Below, piece by piece: positions 7,351 to 14,532 of a stretch of 64,000 nucleotides of DNA. The position numbers and the translations under genes are program-made. The DNA comes from Sphingobacterium yanglingense (GTDB taxonomy: Bacteria; Bacteroidota; Bacteroidia; Sphingobacteriales; Sphingobacteriaceae), in NCBI RefSeq assembly GCF_004363245.1, contig NZ_SNYV01000017.1, positions 248,001 to 312,000 on the forward strand, read 5' to 3'. A model generated the notes under the pieces. It was not told the origin of the DNA and ran no database searches. It worked only from the letters and a program-made list of their open reading frames with translations. Every line of letters starts with the position of its first letter. Position 1 is the stretch's first letter.

Positions 7351-9696
7351 CTACGCTCCAAAGCGATAGCTAAGGGACAATAAAACCTTTCTATTATCAG
7401 GATAGCTTGAATGGGTCATTATCAGATTGTCATATATACTGGTCAATCGAGGATTTCCATTTCGAATAAGACCATTGACCGCTAGCTTGATCATAGCCCG
7501 ATCTCCCAACAGCTTTTTTTCGACCCCAAGATCAACTCCATAGGTAGCTTCCTTACGCTGTACTCCAGTCGTCACCCCTGAGTTATAATACCCCAACATT
7601 TCCGATCTCATCCCCCATTTCAACTGTAGGGTATGTTTTGAATTGAATGCCCAACTAGCCCCCTTTGAATCCAGATCAATTCCATCTACCTCACCTGTAT
7701 ACTTATTGTGAAATATATTGACATAATGGCTGCCTGACCACCATGAGGTAAATGAACTATTGTACATCACACTCGCACTATAATTAATGAAACGGCCTAT
7801 ATTTTCTGGAGTACTAAAGGTCACATTTTCGTCCTCAGCCGCTCTAGTTATCCATGTAATCACGTTCTTGCCATAACTAGTCGACAGTGTCGTAAACAAC
7901 TTATTCTTAAATCCATGCCCAACCTCAACAATATAACTTCTCTCCGGCTCTAAATCAGCGTTCCCTTCATAGTAAGAGAAAGCATTCTCATACACCCGAA
8001 AAACGTTTACATCGTGATCTCCCGGTCGTTCTATACGACTTCCAAAAGAAGTCCTTAAAAAATTATTGGCATTGAAATGATATAGCGCAAAAGCATTAGG
8101 GAAGACATCCATATAATTGTTTCGATTCTTCTTATCTAAAGTCTTCTGTACAGTTTCTATATAGGCATATTCACCACGCAATCCAGCTTGATATTCAAAT
8201 TTGCCACTCTTACCAGAATAGATAAAATAAGCTGCTTGCACATGCTGTGTATATTGAAAATCGTTAGAACTATTATTGTCAACAGTCCACTTATATTGAT
8301 CCAGCGTATCGTTCTGAACACTATTATCAATAAAGAAATGAGTGAACTTATAACCTAGCTCTAGCTTAGAGTTAGCATAGGGCTTACTGTAATCCATACG
8401 GGCTGTGTAAGTCGTATTACTTAGATCCTGGACATTCTTCCTTGCCGATATCTTTTCTGCCGCTCCAGCATGATTCAAAAACTCTGTACGGTACATATTG
8501 TCATACCTATTCGTATGTGGTGCATAGTCAAGGTTTACCTTCAGAAAATGATCATCACCTGAATATTTCTTATTGTAGTTAACATTAAACGTGAGGTTAT
8601 TGTACCCTTCATCAAATGTGTTTGAAGTTTGAGCATCAGTAGTTACACCTACAGCCTCAGTCCTAGTGTTCACGGCTGAGTTTGAAATAAACGTTCCCTT
8701 AATCCAATTTATACTTGCCTCTATGGTACTATTCGTGTCAATTTCATAGGTTGCGCCTGTACGTACGCTATGATATCTCCCTGGTGATAGTCTTTTTTCC
8801 TCTTTCTGGGTTTGAATTCGAGTCAATTCGCCATTACTATAGAACCTATTTTCAGTGACGCTGTTCTGTTTAGATTCTTCCCTTCCCACTGATGCGCTGA
8901 AAAAAGTATTAAGTCTATTATTTTTAAAGTGGATTCCGCCGCCCAAGCTGCCCTCCGGTCTGCGTGACTGCCCCGCTCGGGCAAATAAATCACCTCCAAA
9001 ACCTAACCTGCGATTTCTCTTGGTTACAATATTAATAGAGCCTGCTGTACCAGAAGCATCCTCTTTCGACGAAGGATTGGCCATCAGTTCCAATTTAGCG
9101 ATATCAGAAGCCTGCATCCCACGTAACAAAGCGGCAAGCTGCGTTCCAGAAAGGTAAATATCCCTTCCATCTATTTTCACTTTTGCACCAGTCCTTCCTT
9201 GGATGGAAAAATTACCTTTACCATCCGAAACAATCCCAGGGGTCTTTTCGAGAAGCTCCAGCACATTGTTACCCTCACTGACTACACTCTCGGCAACATC
9301 AACCACCATCTTATCGATGTACTGCCGAACAGCAGGAGCCCTCCCTTTGACAGAGACAGCGTCAAGTTCTACTGACTGAAGTACAAGCATGACTGGAATA
9401 GCCGTAGCTTTTTCTCCTGACACCAATCTATAGTTTTTACTCAATAAAGTTTCATAACCAACGTGCGAATAGCGTAGTGCATAATCACCTGGCTTATTCA
9501 GATTAAAAGAGAAGGCTCCGTCTTCGGTAGTCTTCCGTTCCATAAAAATGGAAGAATCCGGCAGGGACAATAATTGCACATTCACCTGATCCAAAGCTCT
9601 CCCCTGAAGGGAATAGACTTTGCCTGATAAAGATACCTGAGCCGTAAGGTTCGAAGAATAGATAAAGGATAAAAGAAATAAAAGATAAAGCCTCAT
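7351..9696 (-). CDS. TonB-dependent receptor / outer-membrane beta-barrel protein
   Basis: 781 residues with signal peptide (MRLYLLFLLSFIYSSNLTAQ). A carboxypeptidase-regulatory-like domain covers about 20-100 ('VSLSGKVYSLQGRALDQVNV'), followed by a plug ('VLELLEKTPGIVSDGKGNFSIQ', 'ANPSSKEDASGTAGSINIVTKR') and a barrel ending 'LSLSYRFGA' with terminal aromatic and hydrophobic residues. This layout matches the OMP_b-brl_3 receptors rather than SusC. The downstream sigma/FecR/PepSY genes suggest an iron chelate or heme substrate; the ligand is not readable. The promoter should lie in 9697-9820. Confidence 0.88.
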   Translation of the reverse strand: MRLYLLFLLSFIYSSNLTAQVSLSGKVYSLQGRALDQVNVQLLSLPDSSIFMERKTTEDGAFSFNLNKPGDYALRYSHVGYETLLSKNYRLVSGEKATAIPVMLVLQSVELDAVSVKGRAPAVRQYIDKMVVDVAESVVSEGNNVLELLEKTPGIVSDGKGNFSIQGRTGAKVKIDGRDIYLSGTQLAALLRGMQASDIAKLELMANPSSKEDASGTAGSINIVTKRNRRLGFGGDLFARAGQSRRPEGSLGGGIHFKNNRLNTFFSASVGREESKQNSVTENRFYSNGELTRIQTQKEEKRLSPGRYHSVRTGATYEIDTNSTIEASINWIKGTFISNSAVNTRTEAVGVTTDAQTSNTFDEGYNNLTFNVNYNKKYSGDDHFLKVNLDYAPHTNRYDNMYRTEFLNHAGAAEKISARKNVQDLSNTTYTARMDYSKPYANSKLELGYKFTHFFIDNSVQNDTLDQYKWTVDNNSSNDFQYTQHVQAAYFIYSGKSGKFEYQAGLRGEYAYIETVQKTLDKKNRNNYMDVFPNAFALYHFNANNFLRTSFGSRIERPGDHDVNVFRVYENAFSYYEGNADLEPERSYIVEVGHGFKNKLFTTLSTSYGKNVITWITRAAEDENVTFSTPENIGRFINYSASVMYNSSFTSWWSGSHYVNIFHNKYTGEVDGIDLDSKGASWAFNSKHTLQLKWGMRSEMLGYYNSGVTTGVQRKEATYGVDLGVEKKLLGDRAMIKLAVNGLIRNGNPRLTSIYDNLIMTHSSYPDNRKVLLSLSYRFGA

Positions 9697-9859
9697 GTAG
9701 CAAACTAAAAGTCTTAAATTTAGACTGAGTATAAATTAACTGTTTACCTATAAGTTGCTCAGTAAGGTCTTTACCGAACCTTTTCAAAAATTATTCCTTC
9801 AAAAAACATTGGGTGTTTATTATTCTAACAGAAAAGGAGCATGGGATTTCAGAAGTCTT

Positions 9860-10135
9860 TTCCCGACGTCATTGCCAGAGGTAAGTTTTTTAACAAACAC
9901 AGAGGAGGTTTGATGACGGTACGTAACTTTAATCCGTCTTTGCGAGGATCCAGCCAGTAGGCGGAGACGAAGCAATCTTAAAAAGGGCTTTACGATATAT
10001 GGCTCATAGATCGGTTTGCTAAGCATCTGCCTTCGGCGGTCGTAGGCTCGCGATGACGGCATCGTTTGTAAACCGAGCTTGTGAGCTCATCATAGGTAAT
10101 CTGTCATTGGTAGGAGAAAGAATGACAACAAAGCA
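9860..10135. repeat. REP-like dispersed repeat forming an imperfect inverted repeat
   Basis: The left arm (about 9935-9979) contains 'CGTCTTTGCGAGGATCC' and 'GACGAAGCAATCTT'. The right arm (about 10009-10060) contains the inverted versions 'AGATCGGTTTGCT' and 'GGCTCGCGATGACGGC'. Further degenerate partial copies lie at 9866-9881 ('CGTCATTGCCAGAGG') and 10101-10140 ('GTCATTGGTAGGAG', 'AAGCAATCTGATC'). The core CGTCATTGCGAGG...GAAGCAATCT is a familiar intergenic repeat in several phyla. The 80-codon minus-strand frame at 9820-10062 is a by-product of this repeat. The stretch from the TonB receptor start to here holds no credible gene. Confidence 0.65.
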
Positions 10136-10157
10136 ATCTGATCATATCAAAGCGAGA

Positions 10158-10211
10158 TCAACAATAGTAGTAATCCAGTGTGACTGAATAAAGAATATAT
10201 ACGGTAAACAT
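10158..10211 (-). pseudogene. Truncated third copy of the GIY-YIG gene
   Basis: The minus frame from 10211 reads MFTVYILYSVTLDYYYC then stop, clearly the first residues of the two intact GIY-YIG genes (MFTVYILYSSTLDSYY). It lies exactly 361 bp beyond the equivalent start in the second copy. Homology ends near 10158, where the REP-like repeat begins. It is more diverged than the two intact copies, so it is the oldest unit of the array. Confidence 0.75.
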
Positions 10212-10271
10212 AGAAAGAAAAAATTGGTCAATAATAAAAAAGCACCAGTAAACTGATGCTTTCAAATCTTG

Positions 10272-10331
10272 TGGGAATTACTGGGCTCGAACCAGTGACC
10301 ACTCCCGACTAGTCGGGATGCTCTAAACCAA
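10272..10331 (-). pseudogene. tRNA-Val(GAC) 3'-half remnant, distal copy
   Basis: On the minus strand the D-loop end (TTGGTTTAGAGCA), the variable loop, the T arm and the 3' acceptor strand match the intact tRNA at 10994-11068. The anticodon arm is replaced by the palindrome ATCCCGACTAGTCGGGAG. The 5' acceptor strand and half the D arm are missing, so it cannot make a normal tRNA. It overlaps the 3' codons of the GIY-YIG gene at 10309. Confidence 0.75.
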
Positions 10332-10572
10332 ACGTACGAATCAGCTTTTCAATAAGGACACGGCTCTTCCAACTTTTAATCTCTTTCTCTCGACCCATGG
10401 CGGTCGCTTTATCTTCATAAACTTCACGATACACAACGCACCAATCCTTAGCACGACCGGTATACCCCTTAGAATATGAATTGTGCCTACGCAAGCGATC
10501 TTCGAGATTAACGCTAAACCCAACGTAATAACTATCCAAAGTCGAGGAATAAAGAATATATACGGTAAACAT
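10309..10572 (-). CDS. Small GIY-YIG nuclease-domain protein, copy 2
   Basis: 87 residues from the ATG at 10572. An upstream in-frame ATG at 10626 would read through the tRNA terminator hairpin and is unlikely. The UPF0213/URI-type GIY-YIG domain fills the protein: VYIL (GIY position) and YYVG (YIG position), the Arg-containing helix 'NLEDRLRRHNSYSKGYTGRA' and the catalytic Glu in 'AMGREKEIKSWKS'. The last codons (LEHPD, then stop) are made from tRNA-derived sequence. The sequence is identical to the copy at 10670-10933. A nicking or homing-like activity at tRNA genes is inference; the family's cellular role is poorly known. Confidence 0.85.
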   Translation of the reverse strand: MFTVYILYSSTLDSYYVGFSVNLEDRLRRHNSYSKGYTGRAKDWCVVYREVYEDKATAMGREKEIKSWKSRVLIEKLIRTFGLEHPD

Positions 10573-10596
10573 AGAAAGAAAAAATTGGTCAACAAC

Positions 10597-10623
10597 AAAA
10601 AAGCACCAGTAAACTGATGCTTT
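10597..10623 (-). terminator. Duplicated tRNA-type hairpin terminator
   Basis: AAAGCATCAG-TTTA-CTGGTGCTTT followed by a T run on the minus strand; an exact copy of the hairpin after the intact tRNA-Val(GAC), shifted by 361 bp. A further copy lies at about 10236-10262. Confidence 0.75.
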
Positions 10624-10632
10624 CAAATCTTG

Positions 10633-10692
10633 TGGGAATTACTGGGCTCGAACCAGTGACCACTCCCGACTAGTCGGGATGCTCTAAACCAA
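10633..10692 (-). pseudogene. tRNA-Val(GAC) 3'-half remnant, proximal copy
   Basis: Identical to the remnant at 10272-10331 and displaced by 361 bp. The T arm and 3' acceptor strand are intact, the anticodon arm is replaced by a CCCGACTAGTCGGG palindrome, and the 5' part of the tRNA is absent. The GIY-YIG stop codon lies in the palindrome. Confidence 0.75.
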
Positions 10693-10933
10693 ACGTACGA
10701 ATCAGCTTTTCAATAAGGACACGGCTCTTCCAACTTTTAATCTCTTTCTCTCGACCCATGGCGGTCGCTTTATCTTCATAAACTTCACGATACACAACGC
10801 ACCAATCCTTAGCACGACCGGTATACCCCTTAGAATATGAATTGTGCCTACGCAAGCGATCTTCGAGATTAACGCTAAACCCAACGTAATAACTATCCAA
10901 AGTCGAGGAATAAAGAATATATACGGTAAACAT
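10670..10933 (-). CDS. Small GIY-YIG nuclease-domain protein, copy 1
   Basis: 87 residues, identical to the copy at 10309-10572. The chosen start (MFTVYILYSS) begins directly at the first strand of the GIY-YIG fold; the upstream ATG at 10987 lies inside the tRNA-Val terminator. Motifs are VYIL, YYVG, RLRRHN and the catalytic Glu in REKEIKSW. The gene follows tRNA-Val(GAC) and its terminator and ends inside a tRNA 3'-half duplicate. Identity of the two copies implies a recent tandem duplication or ongoing homogenisation. Confidence 0.85.
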   Translation of the reverse strand: MFTVYILYSSTLDSYYVGFSVNLEDRLRRHNSYSKGYTGRAKDWCVVYREVYEDKATAMGREKEIKSWKSRVLIEKLIRTFGLEHPD

Positions 10934-10957
10934 AGAAAGAAAAAATTGGTCAACAAC

Positions 10958-10984
10958 AAAAAAGCACCAGTAAACTGATGCTTT
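10958..10984 (-). terminator. Intrinsic terminator of tRNA-Val(GAC)
   Basis: 10-bp stem AAAGCATCAG / CTGGTGCTTT with a TTTA loop and a following T run on the minus strand, 10 bp after the tRNA 3' end. Confidence 0.8.
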
Positions 10985-10993
10985 CAAATCTTG

Positions 10994-11068
10994 TGGGAAT
11001 TACTGGGCTCGAACCAGTGACCCCTACCTTGTCGAGGTAGTGCTCTAAACCAACTGAGCTAAACTCCC
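10994..11068 (-). tRNA. tRNA-Val (anticodon GAC)
   Basis: 75 nt. Acceptor GGGAGTT/AATTCCC with discriminator A, D arm GCTC...GAGC, anticodon stem CTACC/GGTAG with loop TCGACAA (anticodon GAC), T arm ACTGG-TTCGAGC-CCAGT. CCA is not encoded. Position 33 reads C rather than the near-universal U. The gene is otherwise well formed and has its own terminator. Confidence 0.9.
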
Positions 11069-11071
11069 GGT

Positions 11072-11098
11072 AAAAAAAAAGCATCAATCACTTGATGC
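11072..11098 (-). terminator. Intrinsic terminator between tRNA-Val genes
   Basis: GCATCAA/TTGATGC hairpin followed by a run of nine T on the minus strand, just after the tRNA-Val(TAC) at 11105-11179 and before tRNA-Val(GAC). Confidence 0.75.
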
Positions 11099-11104
11099 TC
11101 TATG

Positions 11105-11179
11105 TGGAGGATACTGGGTTCGAACCAGTGACCCCCTGCTTGTAAGGCAGGTGCTCTGAACCAGCTGAGCTAATCCTCC
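11105..11179 (-). tRNA. tRNA-Val (anticodon TAC), copy 1
   Basis: 75 nt. Acceptor GGAGGAT/ATCCTCC, D arm GCTC...GAGC, anticodon arm CCTGC-CTTACAA-GCAGG, T arm ACTGG-TTCGAAC-CCAGT, discriminator A, CCA not encoded. It differs from the next copy by one covarying acceptor pair. Confidence 0.95.
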
Positions 11180-11185
11180 GGGCTT

Positions 11186-11263
11186 TGGTGGAGAATACTG
11201 GGTTCGAACCAGTGACCCCCTGCTTGTAAGGCAGGTGCTCTGAACCAGCTGAGCTAATTCTCC
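11186..11263 (-). tRNA. tRNA-Val (anticodon TAC), copy 2, CCA encoded
   Basis: The 75-nt body lies at 11189-11263 with acceptor GGAGAAT/ATTCTCC and arms otherwise identical to copy 1; the encoded CCA occupies 11186-11188. It is first in the transcription order of the cluster. Confidence 0.95.
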
Positions 11264-11297
11264 ATTGTATTATGTTTAAGAATGAAGTAACTCTTTT

Positions 11298-11353
11298 ACC
11301 AGTGACACTTCCGACAAGTCGGAATGCTCTGAAGCAGCTGAGCTAATTCTCCA
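11298..11353 (-). pseudogene. tRNA-Val 5'-half remnant with palindromic anticodon arm
   Basis: On the minus strand the acceptor 5' strand and D arm match tRNA-Val(TAC) copy 2 (GGAGAATTAGCTCAGCTG). The anticodon arm is replaced by ATTCCGACTTGTCGGAAG, and the sequence is lost after the first T-stem strand (TCACTGGT). The palindrome resembles the CCCGACTAGTCGGG arm of the GIY-YIG units, and the frame reads E-H-S-D at the point where the nuclease genes read E-H-P-D. It is probably the scar of an earlier unit. Confidence 0.6.
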
Positions 11354-11499
11354 TTTTTAATTTTTATCTTCTCTAAGAACTCACAATCTCTTTCCCTGAT
11401 TGCGTGTGCAAATATAGGTCTAAATTTTAATTTTCAAAATATTTAAGCAATATTTTTCATCAACACTATCACAATATACTATAAAACAATCAGATAATT

Positions 11500-13482
11500 T
11501 TAATCATAAAATTTCCAGGAAACCCCAAATCTGAAATTGGCAGGGTTCATAGGGTATCTTCTCACTGTATAATATCCTTTAGGCGCTATGTACTGATTTG
11601 TAAAATTGCTACTTATAAACAAGTTTACACGTTGGATATTCGCGGTGATCCAAAAATCCACAATCGGGTACGTTGAAAATTCAATACCTGTATTATCATA
11701 ATAAAACTGTCCTGCATTTATAGCATAGGAAGGGCTTCTGAACGGCGTATTAAATCGAACATCCGTACCGATCCTAAAATCCAACACATTATACCAAAAA
11801 CCACTATAGTACAAACTATGCCACGTATACAACTCTGGAGTCATCAATACCGCCATTGCATCAGATTTCTGATACACGACTTTATTATCCAATGTAAATT
11901 CTCCGAATTTAAACTTCTGGGCAGCAGTTACTTTTAATAAATTCAAGTTTCCTGATTGAGTAGGTTCGATAAGTCGGTCCAAGCGTTCATTATTTTCCGG
12001 GTTGTCTACTTCTTTAAAATACAGATACTTATTCATCAGAAAGTACTCAACTTTCCCACTGAATCCTAGCACTTTATTACTATACATAAAAGAAAGATTC
12101 TGCGTTTTAGTCTTATCAAAGTCGTGTGACCACTGATGATAAGTGTAATTCATCCGATTGAATACCATTTCTGGAGACTTATTCTGTGTATAAGCCCCTA
12201 ATGAAATCACACCTATCTTATCTCCCATAGCGATATCAGCATTTGCTTCATACAAGAAATCGCCAAAGTTCTTGCCCACTACAATCTGATCCCCAGACAC
12301 CCTTACATCAATACGGTCGCTAAACTTATAAGTCAACTCTCCCTTTATCGTACTATTCTGAAAAAAATCACTTGTCAAGCTATCCTTATACCAGATTAAA
12401 TCATTTTGAAATCCCAGATTCAATTTAGCCTCATTTTTCAATAACGATTTATTTCTAAGGTAGAAAGAATAAGTAAATTCATTGCTTATCGTTGTGATAC
12501 TGGTCGTATCATTTACAAGCTCTGCATTCCCGAACGGAAATGCCTCGTTTCTATCCGTTTCATTCTTAAAAAAAGTATATTTTCGCTGGCGAAACGAAGA
12601 GTTATGGGCAATTGCATTCGTAGGATGTATCTCCATCTCTGGCTGTCCCTTATGCAACGTATCTAAACGTCCTAGATAATAAGATTGCCTCAAAAACAAA
12701 CCATAGTCCGTCCATTTCGTATAAGGTCGATTCTTCTGTTGGCCAGTAAGACGCACTGGCACACTGTATAAAGCCCCAACTTTAGGGTCCCTAAATAAGC
12801 TATCGTTAGTTACCGAACCGTTTTCTGTAGCATCCAATTTATTGAATGTAAAGTTTGTAAGCATATTATAACGCTTACTGGGCGACTCATACCAAGAAAA
12901 TACGGCACCTTTCCTATCAGCATAGTTTTGGTTCATGTAATACCCTTCTGTATTCGCGGCATGATACTCTGCTCCTATATTCCACTGTGGATTTATGTTC
13001 TGCGCTAATTTGGCTCTAAAAACCTGATCATCAAAGAAGAACCCGACAGCATACAGCTCCGAATACCTGGCCCTGGCACGATAATAATTTACAGAATCTG
13101 AGGTGATAAGATACCGCTCTAGCCCATGGAAACCAGGTTGGAAACCAATACGCTTATCCGGGGTAAACAACAGATCCCTTGTCGCCAATCCATACGACCC
13201 GAGGTTTATGCTTGGATTCCAAGGAAGGTTCTGCTTATTGAAATATTGAAAATTATGATGTGTAGTATCGATTTGCTTCGTGTAGGTTGCATACTTCAAC
13301 ATATCAAGCGTTGCGTAGCGCACATACTTAGCCGAAAATACAACAGAGTCCTTTTTATTATCTTCTAAAGCCCTCGCCGAGTCTAAAGCACTACTAAACC
13401 CTTCTTCCTCCTGCGCGACGCCCCTGAAACTGAAAGCCAAGAACATCAAGACAATAAAAACACTACGTAGACTACTATTCAT
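11500..13482 (-). CDS. Putative outer-membrane porin (Porin_10-like)
   Basis: 660 residues with signal peptide (MNSSLRSVFIVLMFLAFSFRGVAQ). The rest is alternating beta-barrel sequence with no plug or regulatory domain, containing segments such as 'HNFQYFNKQNLPWNPSINLG', and ends 'FRFGVSWKFYD' with a barrel-type aromatic end. The length and opening resemble the Bacteroidota 'putative porin' family. The substrate is unknown. It is a single gene 46 bp downstream of the PNP gene stop, so it may share its transcript. Confidence 0.8.
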   Translation of the reverse strand: MNSSLRSVFIVLMFLAFSFRGVAQEEEGFSSALDSARALEDNKKDSVVFSAKYVRYATLDMLKYATYTKQIDTTHHNFQYFNKQNLPWNPSINLGSYGLATRDLLFTPDKRIGFQPGFHGLERYLITSDSVNYYRARARYSELYAVGFFFDDQVFRAKLAQNINPQWNIGAEYHAANTEGYYMNQNYADRKGAVFSWYESPSKRYNMLTNFTFNKLDATENGSVTNDSLFRDPKVGALYSVPVRLTGQQKNRPYTKWTDYGLFLRQSYYLGRLDTLHKGQPEMEIHPTNAIAHNSSFRQRKYTFFKNETDRNEAFPFGNAELVNDTTSITTISNEFTYSFYLRNKSLLKNEAKLNLGFQNDLIWYKDSLTSDFFQNSTIKGELTYKFSDRIDVRVSGDQIVVGKNFGDFLYEANADIAMGDKIGVISLGAYTQNKSPEMVFNRMNYTYHQWSHDFDKTKTQNLSFMYSNKVLGFSGKVEYFLMNKYLYFKEVDNPENNERLDRLIEPTQSGNLNLLKVTAAQKFKFGEFTLDNKVVYQKSDAMAVLMTPELYTWHSLYYSGFWYNVLDFRIGTDVRFNTPFRSPSYAINAGQFYYDNTGIEFSTYPIVDFWITANIQRVNLFISSNFTNQYIAPKGYYTVRRYPMNPANFRFGVSWKFYD

Positions 13483-13528
13483 GAATACTTTTTAAATATA
13501 CCTGCAAAAATAAAGGATAAATTAGACT

Positions 13529-14344
13529 TTACTGCATGCCGATTAATTCTTTTAGAATAGAAGTCATTTTTGGTTCCGCCTCTGCAGCTACCCGAACAAT
13601 TTCCTGAAGCGAAACAGGCTTCAAATCCCTATGAAACCCCTCATCGGTGATTACAGACAGCGCAAAAACGGGCAATCCCATATGGTTAGCTACGATAACC
13701 TCAGGCACCGTACTCATTCCCACAATGTCTCCTCCTATAATACGCATATAGCGATATTCAGCTCTAGTCTCCAAATTCGGCCCGAGAGTGGACACATATA
13801 CCACTTTATGCACCCTAGCTCCAAGTTGTGCCGCAACTTTTAGGCCTTGCTCCACCATCATTCTATCATAGGGTGCACTCATATCCGGAAACCGTGGACC
13901 AAAGCTAGCATCATTTGAACCGCGCAATGGATTATCAGGCAATAGATTGATATGGTCATCGATAATACCGATATCCCCTTTTCTAATGTCAGGATTCAAA
14001 GATCCCGACGCATTCGACACAAACAGCTTTTTTATACCCAGTACTTTCATCACCCTTACCGGAAATGTTACCTCCTGCATACTGTACCCTTCATAATAAT
14101 GCAGTCTACCTTGCATTGCTACCACATTTCTTCCATTCAACGTACCGAATATGAGTTTGCCAGTATGAAATTCTACTGTTGATATCGGAAAATTAGGAAT
14201 ATTAGCATACATAATCTGATGTACAATCTCAATTTCGTCGACCAGGCCTCCAAGACCTGTTCCCAATATAATTCCAAACTCTGGTGTAAAATCTCCAATT
14301 TTGCGGCGAATTGAAGCAACGGTGTCGTCAATCAAATGATACAT
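13529..14344 (-). CDS. punA: Purine nucleoside phosphorylase (trimeric class)
   Basis: 271 residues. Motifs of the trimeric PNP/MTAP family: phosphate loop 'GIILGTGLGGL', 'MQGRLHYYEGYS', 'VSNASGSLNPDI', 'YVSTLGPNLETRAEYRYMR' (purine-binding Glu) and 'GMSTVPEVIVANHMGLPVFALSVITDEG'. It phosphorolyses purine nucleosides to base and ribose-1-phosphate in the cytoplasm. The position equivalent to human Asn243 is Asp ('ITDEG'). It is preceded by a terminator, so it is outside the MurNAc operon. Confidence 0.93.
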   Translation of the reverse strand: MYHLIDDTVASIRRKIGDFTPEFGIILGTGLGGLVDEIEIVHQIMYANIPNFPISTVEFHTGKLIFGTLNGRNVVAMQGRLHYYEGYSMQEVTFPVRVMKVLGIKKLFVSNASGSLNPDIRKGDIGIIDDHINLLPDNPLRGSNDASFGPRFPDMSAPYDRMMVEQGLKVAAQLGARVHKVVYVSTLGPNLETRAEYRYMRIIGGDIVGMSTVPEVIVANHMGLPVFALSVITDEGFHRDLKPVSLQEIVRVAAEAEPKMTSILKELIGMQ

Positions 14345-14462
14345 ATCGTATAATATAACAGTTAATATAGAATAAAGATACTTATTAAATCGAAGTTTTC
14401 TTTGTTGTACATGTTATTTAAGGTTAAAAACAACCTCCGTTTACTACATCCCCCGGCTAAAC

Positions 14463-14507
14463 AAAAAAACCTTCAAAAGAAGGCTATGATCGCCACCTTT
14501 TGAAGGT
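14463..14507 (-). terminator. Intrinsic terminator of the MurQ/symporter operon
   Basis: 11-bp perfect stem ACCTTCAAAAG / CTTTTGAAGGT, 17-nt loop, then a seven-T run on the minus strand, 26 bp after the symporter stop. Confidence 0.85.
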
Positions 14508-14532
14508 CTCTTATATCCCTAAATGAGATAAA

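Larger units (their letters stand above)
10186..10993 (-). repeat. 361-bp tandem array: GIY-YIG gene + tRNA-Val 3' half + terminator
   Basis: Two essentially identical 361-bp units (about 10262-10622 and 10623-10983) and one partial unit (10158-10261) lie head to tail downstream of tRNA-Val(GAC). Each contains, in transcription order, the tRNA hairpin terminator, a GIY-YIG gene, and a stretch identical to the tRNA from its variable loop through the T arm to the 3' end. The duplicated tRNA 3' halves act as direct repeats bounding each unit, like attachment sites of tRNA-targeting elements. Confidence 0.85.

Noticed and set aside
9820..10062. 80-codon minus-strand frame in the gap after the TonB receptor
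   Set aside because: It lies inside the REP-like inverted repeat and its Arg-rich product has no protein-like pattern.
10309..10626. Longer 105-residue version of the GIY-YIG protein (also 10670-10987)
   Set aside because: The extra 18 residues are translated from the tRNA terminator hairpin; the domain begins at the later ATG.
10186..10993. CRISPR array
   Set aside because: The repeat period is 361 bp with coding units, not short repeats with unique spacers; no cas genes are present.
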